The translations under genes and the position numbers were made by a program. Below, in pieces: positions 59,212-64,000 of a DNA stretch of 64,000 nt. Source of the stretch: an uncultured Lachnospiraceae bacterium. GTDB lineage: Bacteria; Bacillota; Clostridia; Lachnospirales; Lachnospiraceae. Within the stretch, counting starts at the first letter, position 1, and each line of letters opens with the position of its first letter. The notes beneath the pieces were generated by a model that did not search any database, was not told the origin of the DNA, and worked only from the letters and a program-made list of their open reading frames with translations. The DNA lies in assembly GCA_934317845.1 (NCBI GenBank), contig CAKRES010000004.1:62001-126000 (forward strand), written 5' to 3'.

Positions 59212-60450
59212 ATGGGTTTATTTGACTGGATGAAGAAAAATAAAACCGAAGACGAAGAAAAAGAGACAGAAGAAGTCCTCACACAGATGGTGGAAGAAGC
59301 GGATGCTGCTTTACCGGAAAATGAGAAAGAAGCAGACGAAACCGAGGAGCTGACAGAAACAGCACAACCGGAGAGTGAAACGGAGCAGGAGGAGACAACA
59401 ACACCGCAGGATACTGAGCCGGAATCGTCAGAAATTGTTGAGGAAGCACAGGAAGAAGTGGCAGAAACAGAACCGGAGAAAGAGGAGCAGCCGGAAGAAA
59501 AGAAAAAAGGATTTTTCCAGAAGCTGGTTTCCGGTCTTACCAAAACGAGGAACAGTATTGCAGACAGCTTCAGCAGTGTATTTGCTGCCAATCATATCGA
59601 CGAGGATTTCTATGAGGAGTTAGAAGAAATTCTGATCATGGCAGATATGGGTGTTTCCACCACGATGAATATTTTGGATGAGCTTCGTGAGCAGGTGAAA
59701 AAGCAGCATATCAAGGAGCCGAAGGATTGTAAGGAGCTTTTGGTGTCGATCATCAAGGAGCAGATGTCTCCGGAGCCGAATGCGTATGAATATGAAAATA
59801 AAACTTCGGTTGTGATGGTGATCGGTGTCAATGGTGTAGGAAAGACAACTTCCATTGGAAAGCTGGCATCACAGTTCCGGAAATCAGGAAAAAAGGTCAT
59901 AATGGCGGCAGCCGATACGTTCCGTGCAGCTGCGATCGAACAGCTTACCGAATGGGCGCACCGTTCGCAGACGGATATCATTTCCCAGAAGGAAGGCGCA
60001 GATCCATCCGCCGTTGTATTCGATGCCTGCAGGGCAGCCAAAGCACGAAATGCCGACATTTTGCTGATCGATACGGCAGGACGTCTGCATAATAAAAAGA
60101 ATCTGATGGATGAGCTTTCTAAAATGAACCGGATCATTGACCGGGAATTTCCGGAAGCGTACCGTGAAACATTGATCGTTTTGGATGGTACGACCGGGCA
60201 GAATGCATTAGAGCAGGCAAAGCAGTTCAAACAGGTTGCAGACATTGATGGCATCATTTTAACAAAGCTTGATGGAACTGCCAAAGGTGGTATCGCAATC
60301 GCAATTCATGCAGAGCTTGGTGTTCCGGTAAAATATATCGGAGTGGGAGAAGGTATTGACGATCTGCAGAAGTTTGATCCGCAATCATATGTTAATGCGA
60401 TATTTGATGTAACAAAAGAGGGCGAAGCACAAGAGGAACAGGAGGCATAA
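59212..60450 (+). CDS. ftsY: Signal recognition particle receptor FtsY
   Basis: The 412-residue membrane-associated GTPase docks the SRP at the membrane. An acidic Glu-rich A-domain (about 10-95) precedes the N-domain helices and the G-domain: GVNGVGKTTSIGKLA (from Gly205), DTFRAAAIEQL, LLIDTAGRLHNKKNLM, and TKLDGTAKGGIAIAI. GTG 59203 is in frame, but GAGG is eight bases before ATG 59212. ilvA begins one base after the stop codon, so they share a transcript. Confidence 0.97.
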   Translation: MGLFDWMKKNKTEDEEKETEEVLTQMVEEADAALPENEKEADETEELTETAQPESETEQEETTTPQDTEPESSEIVEEAQEEVAETEPEKEEQPEEKKKGFFQKLVSGLTKTRNSIADSFSSVFAANHIDEDFYEELEEILIMADMGVSTTMNILDELREQVKKQHIKEPKDCKELLVSIIKEQMSPEPNAYEYENKTSVVMVIGVNGVGKTTSIGKLASQFRKSGKKVIMAAADTFRAAAIEQLTEWAHRSQTDIISQKEGADPSAVVFDACRAAKARNADILLIDTAGRLHNKKNLMDELSKMNRIIDREFPEAYRETLIVLDGTTGQNALEQAKQFKQVADIDGIILTKLDGTAKGGIAIAIHAELGVPVKYIGVGEGIDDLQKFDPQSYVNAIFDVTKEGEAQEEQEA

Positions 60451-60451
60451 C

Positions 60452-61663
60452 ATGTTAACATTAAAAGATTTTGAAAAAGCGTACGATAAAGTTCAGGAGG
60501 TTGTACGAAGTACCCATCTGGTACGGAGCGAGGTGTTTTCCGAGGCTTCCGGCAACAATGTTTATTTGAAGCCGGAGAATATGCAGCTGACCGGAGCATA
60601 TAAGATCCGTGGTGCGTACTATAAGATCAGCACAATGTCAGATGAGGATCGTGAAAAAGGTCTGATCACTGCATCTGCTGGAAATCATGCACAGGGTGTG
60701 GCATATGCGGCAAGAGAGTATGGCGTGCGTGCCGTGATCGTTATGCCGACTACGACACCATTGATGAAAGTAAACCGTACTAAGGATCTTGGCGCAGAAG
60801 TGATCTTACATGGAAATGTATACGATGAGGCATGTGCCTATGCTATGGATATGGCAGAAAAGGAAGGACTTACCTTTATCCATCCGTTTGATGATCTTGA
60901 TGTAGCAACCGGACAGGGAACGATCGCGATGGAGATCTTTAAGGATCTTCCGACCGTAGATTATATTTTAGTTCCGATCGGTGGCGGCGGTCTGGCAACG
61001 GGTGTGTCTACGCTTGCAAAACTGTTGAATCCAAAGATCAAGGTGATCGGCGTGGAGCCGGCAGGTGCTGCCTGCATGTCTGCTTCCATTGAAGCCGGGA
61101 AAGTAGTAACTTTAGAGGAAGTCAATACGATTGCTGATGGTACCGCAGTAAAGACACCGGGAACAAAGATCTTTCCGTATGTCAGCAAGAATCTGGATGG
61201 TATCATCAAGGTGCCGGATGAGGATCTCATCACTGCATTTTTAGATATGTTAGAGAACCACAAAATGCTGGTAGAAAATTCCGGGCTGTTGTCTGTAGCG
61301 GCTCTTAAATATCTGGATGTGCAGGACAAAAATGTTGTCTGCATTTTAAGTGGTGGTAACATGGATGTTATTACATTTGCATCTGTTGTCCAGCATGGTC
61401 TGATCCAGAGAGAGCGCGTGTTTACGATTTCTGTTCAGCTTCCGGATAAACCGGGTGAGCTGACCAATGTTTCCAGGGTCATTGCCAAGGAACAGGGAAA
61501 TATCATTAAGCTGGAGCATAACCAGTTTGTCAGCATCAACCGGAATGCGGCGGTAGAGTTGATCATCACGATGGAAGCATTTGGGCATGAGCACAAGATG
61601 CGTATTATCCAGGCACTGCGCCATAAAGGATATAGTCCAAAGGATGTACCGGCAAAATTTTAA
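60452..61663 (+). CDS. ilvA: Threonine ammonia-lyase with ACT domain
   Basis: The 403-residue PLP enzyme converts threonine to 2-oxobutanoate and ammonia. The PLP Lys is Lys51 in QLTGAYKIRGA; SAGNHAQGVAYAA and the glycine loop PIGGGGLATGVS bind the cofactor phosphate. One C-terminal ACT domain (about 325-403) is the form seen in TdcB-like and short IlvA enzymes, so biosynthetic and catabolic roles cannot be separated. It sits directly behind ftsY, an unusual place for it. Confidence 0.92.
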   Translation: MLTLKDFEKAYDKVQEVVRSTHLVRSEVFSEASGNNVYLKPENMQLTGAYKIRGAYYKISTMSDEDREKGLITASAGNHAQGVAYAAREYGVRAVIVMPTTTPLMKVNRTKDLGAEVILHGNVYDEACAYAMDMAEKEGLTFIHPFDDLDVATGQGTIAMEIFKDLPTVDYILVPIGGGGLATGVSTLAKLLNPKIKVIGVEPAGAACMSASIEAGKVVTLEEVNTIADGTAVKTPGTKIFPYVSKNLDGIIKVPDEDLITAFLDMLENHKMLVENSGLLSVAALKYLDVQDKNVVCILSGGNMDVITFASVVQHGLIQRERVFTISVQLPDKPGELTNVSRVIAKEQGNIIKLEHNQFVSINRNAAVELIITMEAFGHEHKMRIIQALRHKGYSPKDVPAKF

Positions 61664-61711
61664 AAAGGGTAACAAAGAAAGTAGTATAAAAACTAGAAAG
61701 GAAGGATCAGT

Positions 61712-61990
61712 ATGGGATTTTTTGATGATGTAAAAGCAACTGTGACAAGTGCCGGAAGAGAAGTAGGGGACAAGGCAAAAGAGATCGCGGAATCAAGCAA
61801 GATCAAAAATGCGATCGCACAGGATGAGCGCAGTTTGAATGCAGCTTATGTTGCATTGGCAAAGAAGTATATGAAACAGTATGGTGAGAATCCGGATGCT
61901 GCTTTTGAGGAAGACATTAACAAGATCAGGACCTTTGAAGCTGCGATCGCAGAAAAGAAAGAGGAACTGGAAGCTGTAAAAAATGCATGA
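61712..61990 (+). CDS. Small helical protein of unknown function
   Basis: I do not recognise this 92-residue protein. It is predicted all-helical and charged: GFFDDVKATVTSAGREVGDK, then a coiled-coil C-terminal half (IRTFEAAIAEKKEELEAVKN). The opening resembles small proteins that carry a C-terminal zinc ribbon, but no Cys is present here. AAGGAAGG precedes the ATG. It lies between ilvA and the RACE-like gene with short gaps and no terminator. Confidence 0.65.
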   Translation: MGFFDDVKATVTSAGREVGDKAKEIAESSKIKNAIAQDERSLNAAYVALAKKYMKQYGENPDAAFEEDINKIRTFEAAIAEKKEELEAVKNA

Positions 61991-62008
61991 TAGCAAAGAG
62001 GATATCAC

Positions 62009-63364
62009 ATGATTCGAGTAACTGTGTATGACAAACAACAGAAGAATCAGATCATGGAAGCTGCACAGGGGGAAACTCTGATGCAGCTTCTTGGTCGTTA
62101 TCAGATTTATTTTCCCGGTAACTGCGGTGGACTGGGACGGTGCAGCCGTTGTCAGGTGCTGGTGGATGGGCAGCGGAAAAAAGCATGCCGCTATGTAATA
62201 GAGCATCCGTGTAAGGTGCTGCTACCTTTTTCTTTTACTTCTGTGCTCCAGTCTGTTACAAAGCATGGGCAGGAGGATAGCATGCGGAAAGAGGAGGCAG
62301 AGAAACCGTATACGATCTCGGTGGATCTGGGAACAACGACGATCGGTATGGCTCTTTGTGATGCCAGAGGACGTATCCTTTGCAAATGTGGAATGGAGAA
62401 TCCGCAGAGAAGCTATGGAGCAGATGTCGCTGCCCGTATTACTTATGCCAAAACGGAACAGGGACTGCATCAGCTTCAATCTCTGGTCAATGAAGCATTG
62501 CTGCAGGGAGTGGAAATGCTCTACCGTAGCATAGAGGAGCCTTTTTCTGGTGAGGAAGACTGGTACATTGCAGGAAATCCGACGATGCTGCATATATTGG
62601 CAGGTTTTTCCCCGGAGAGTATTGGTTCTTATCCGTTTGAACCAATGAAAAAGGAAGCGTTTACGAAAGAAGTCACACACTTGGGGACGCTTCATTTTCT
62701 GCCGTGTGCTTCCGGCTATATCGGTGCAGATGTGATCGTGGGAGCCTATGTCAGTGAAGTGGACAGGAAGGAGCAGACGACGCTGTTTGTGGATCTTGGA
62801 ACCAATGGGGAAATGATCCTTTCTGCCAGAGGTCAGCTTCTGGCTGCATCGGTGGCAGCAGGACCGGCATTTGAACAGCTCCTTTTGGGTGCAGATGCTC
62901 TTCACATCCTATGCAGTATGCGAAAGCAGCAGATCATAGATGAGGAAGGAACACTGATGCCCCCTTATTTTGAGGAAGGATATTGCTGTCATACGGAAGC
63001 AGGAGAAACGGTTGTGATCACGCAGGAAGATATCCGGCAGCTGCAGCTTGCCAAGGCAGCTGTGATGACGGGCATCCGTTTATTGTGTCAGCGTGCAGGG
63101 ATTGCCGTTTCTTCTATTGAATGTGTGCTGCTGGCAGGAGGCTTTGGCTTTTATCTGAAAGAGGAGGATGCCATTTTCCTGCGGATGTTTCCGGAGTGCT
63201 TTGCAGGGAAGATAAAGCTGTGCGGCAATACCAGTCTTCAGGGGACGATACAGTGTTCCAAAAAAACGGATGCATTGCAGGCATTTGCACAGAAGATACA
63301 GACGGTTGATCTTTCCAATGAGGAAGCTTTTCATGAGGAATTTATAAAAAATATAAATTTTTAA
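62009..63364 (+). CDS. ASKHA protein with N-terminal 2Fe-2S domain (RACE-like)
   Basis: The 451-residue protein has an N-terminal 2Fe-2S domain (Cys39, Cys45, Cys48 and Cys60: the CxxxxxCxxC plus Cys pattern) and an ASKHA-type C-terminal domain with ISVDLGTTTIGMAL, GADVAARITYAK, IAGNPTMLHILAG, LFVDLGTNGEMIL and LLAGGFGFYL. This is the layout of RACE proteins (RamA type), which reduce the cobalt of corrinoid proteins using ATP. It is shorter than the usual 500-650 residues. No corrinoid methyltransferase is nearby, so the partner is unknown. Confidence 0.82.
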   Translation: MIRVTVYDKQQKNQIMEAAQGETLMQLLGRYQIYFPGNCGGLGRCSRCQVLVDGQRKKACRYVIEHPCKVLLPFSFTSVLQSVTKHGQEDSMRKEEAEKPYTISVDLGTTTIGMALCDARGRILCKCGMENPQRSYGADVAARITYAKTEQGLHQLQSLVNEALLQGVEMLYRSIEEPFSGEEDWYIAGNPTMLHILAGFSPESIGSYPFEPMKKEAFTKEVTHLGTLHFLPCASGYIGADVIVGAYVSEVDRKEQTTLFVDLGTNGEMILSARGQLLAASVAAGPAFEQLLLGADALHILCSMRKQQIIDEEGTLMPPYFEEGYCCHTEAGETVVITQEDIRQLQLAKAAVMTGIRLLCQRAGIAVSSIECVLLAGGFGFYLKEEDAIFLRMFPECFAGKIKLCGNTSLQGTIQCSKKTDALQAFAQKIQTVDLSNEEAFHEEFIKNINF

Positions 63365-63370
63365 AAGAAT

Positions 63371-63450
63371 CAAGTAAAACTACTTGACAATGTGTTTCCT
63401 TTTTCGTATACTAACATACGGTCAAAGTATGACAAGTAGTTTTGCTTGTC
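63371..63450. repeat. Paired dyads flanking the ylxM-ffh promoter
   Basis: The left block CAAGTA-AAAC-TACTTG (63371-63386) is itself a palindrome and overlaps the -35. The right block GACAAG-TAGTTTTG-CTTGTC (63431-63450) is also a dyad and lies in the leader. The two blocks are complementary to each other over 16 bases with one G-T pair, 48 bases apart. Confidence 0.7.
63384..63412 (+). promoter_or_regulatory. Promoter of ylxM-ffh
   Basis: TTGACA (63384-63389), 17 bases, TATACT (63407-63412): near consensus. The left dyad overlaps the first three bases of the -35. Confidence 0.85.
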
Positions 63451-63469
63451 AAGGAAATGAGGATGGCAC

Positions 63470-63871
63470 ATGAAAGAGCAGACGAACAAGATGGAAGAGA
63501 TCTTTGAACAGACGATGCTCTATGACTTTTATGGAGAACTGCTGACAGAGCATCAGAAGCAGATCTATGAGGATGTTGTCCTTAACGACATGTCTTTAAC
63601 AGAGGTGGCAGAAAGCTATGAGATCAGCCGGCAGGCGGTTTCCGATCTGATGAAACGGATTCACAAGATCTTAAAGGGATATGAATCCAAGCTGCATTTG
63701 GTAGAGAAGTTTACCAAGGCCAAGACCAAACTGAAAAAGATTCAGACCGATACCGATGCGCTGCTTTCTGATTATCGTGCGAAGCACCTTGACCGGGAAG
63801 AAACCGCATTTATGGAAGAACGATTACGACAGATCAAAAAGACCGCAGAAGCGGTGCTGGATGATTTTTGA
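63470..63871 (+). CDS. ylxM: YlxM-like SRP-associated HTH protein
   Basis: The 133-residue protein belongs to the UPF0122/YlxM family, a sigma-region-4-like helix-turn-helix (EQTMLYDFYGELLTEHQ, then SLTEVAESYEISRQAVSDLM near 43-62) with a helical tail. In other Firmicutes it modulates the SRP and is always next to ffh. It has its own promoter with flanking dyads. The ffh ATG lies 26 bases after its stop. Confidence 0.92.
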   Translation: MKEQTNKMEEIFEQTMLYDFYGELLTEHQKQIYEDVVLNDMSLTEVAESYEISRQAVSDLMKRIHKILKGYESKLHLVEKFTKAKTKLKKIQTDTDALLSDYRAKHLDREETAFMEERLRQIKKTAEAVLDDF

Positions 63872-63896
63872 TAGAGGAAGGAAACAGGAGTAAAGC

Positions 63897-64000
63897 ATGG
63901 CATTTGAGAGTTTATCAGACAAACTTCAAAATGTATTTAAGAACCTTCGCAGCAAGGGACGTCTGACAGAGGATGATGTGCGTGAGGCGATGAAAGAAGT
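63897..64000 (+). CDS. ffh: Signal recognition particle protein Ffh, N-terminal fragment (3' end outside window)
   Basis: The frame from ATG 63897 reads MAFESLSDKLQNVFKNLRSK then GRLTEDDVREAMKE, the start of the Ffh N-domain. AGGAG lies upstream. The GTPase and M-domains are beyond the window. Placement after ylxM is the conserved order. Confidence 0.93.
   Translation, partial: MAFESLSDKLQNVFKNLRSKGRLTEDDVREAMKE

Noticed and set aside
59610..60284. 224-codon - strand open frame inside ftsY
   Set aside because: Opposite the conserved FtsY GTPase domain; Ser/Phe-rich composition is typical of an antisense shadow.

Overview
The window looks like chromosomal DNA of a low- to mid-GC anaerobic Firmicute, most likely a member of the Lachnospiraceae (gut Clostridia). 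The pointers are strong GGAGG ribosome sites, a monomeric group-B-type [FeFe] hydrogenase, pta-ackA fermentation genes, a purH function split into a PurO-like cyclohydrolase plus a stand-alone formyltransferase, zinc-type L32, YlbJ, and secreted GH25/FN3/SH3 proteins. I cannot name a species. Nearly all genes lie on the + strand; the - strand carries only a YprB-like exonuclease, YlbJ, TmcAL and one tRNA-Leu(CAA). The window is cut at both ends inside real genes (prfC at the left, ffh at the right).

Layout. 1-7.3 kb: end of prfC, pyrophosphatase, [FeFe] hydrogenase, a VanZ-like membrane protein, a secreted GH25 muramidase, and two purine genes. 7.3-13.7 kb: a very large RND exporter with a coiled-coil insert behind a palindromic operator candidate, a CarD-like regulator, a HAD phosphatase, and the convergent YprB-like nuclease. 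13.8-22.9 kb: ruvA-ruvB-zapA-U32 (RlhA-like)-ftsW-PBP, then NUDIX and mraY, a repair, division and wall-synthesis block. 22.9-28.4 kb: a secreted FN3 protein with tandem SGDVKLP repeats, followed by two YhgE/Pip membrane proteins with a small membrane protein between them. 28.4-42.9 kb: tRNA-Leu facing a zinc-finger anti-sigma-like gene coupled to polA, then coaE, an FtsA-related protein with a long C-terminal extension, a GAF-GGDEF cyclase, an MBL hydrolase, ACT plus UPF0210, pepD, rsmD, coaD and a coiled-coil protein. 43-45 kb: ylbJ and tmcAL on the - strand. 45.1-50.5 kb: an accessory island holding an EVE-domain McrBC system, a decayed gene, and two tandem mosaic secreted paralogues. 50.6-64 kb: pta-ackA, yceD-rpmF, plsX-rnc-smc-ftsY, then ilvA, a small helical protein and an orphan RACE/ASKHA ferredoxin-like protein placed before ylxM-ffh.

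How the parts fit. The rsmD-coaD-ylbJ-tmcAL(ylbM)-yceD(ylbN)-rpmF order is the classic Firmicute ylb neighbourhood. Here it is split by the AT-rich McrBC island plus pta-ackA, so the island reads as an insertion into a conserved backbone. The plsX-rnc-smc-ftsY-ylxM-ffh order is likewise interrupted by three metabolic or unknown genes. Regulation is dominated by extended -10 promoters (TGnTATAAT type). In two places a promoter sits inside the loop of the upstream inverted repeat or terminator.

The best candidates for new biology are the two-YhgE/Pip cassette, the FtsA-like protein coupled to a GGDEF enzyme without an I-site, the EVE-McrBC island with its mosaic secreted pair, and the orphan RACE-like protein. 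All family names come from reading motifs by eye; no database search was possible.
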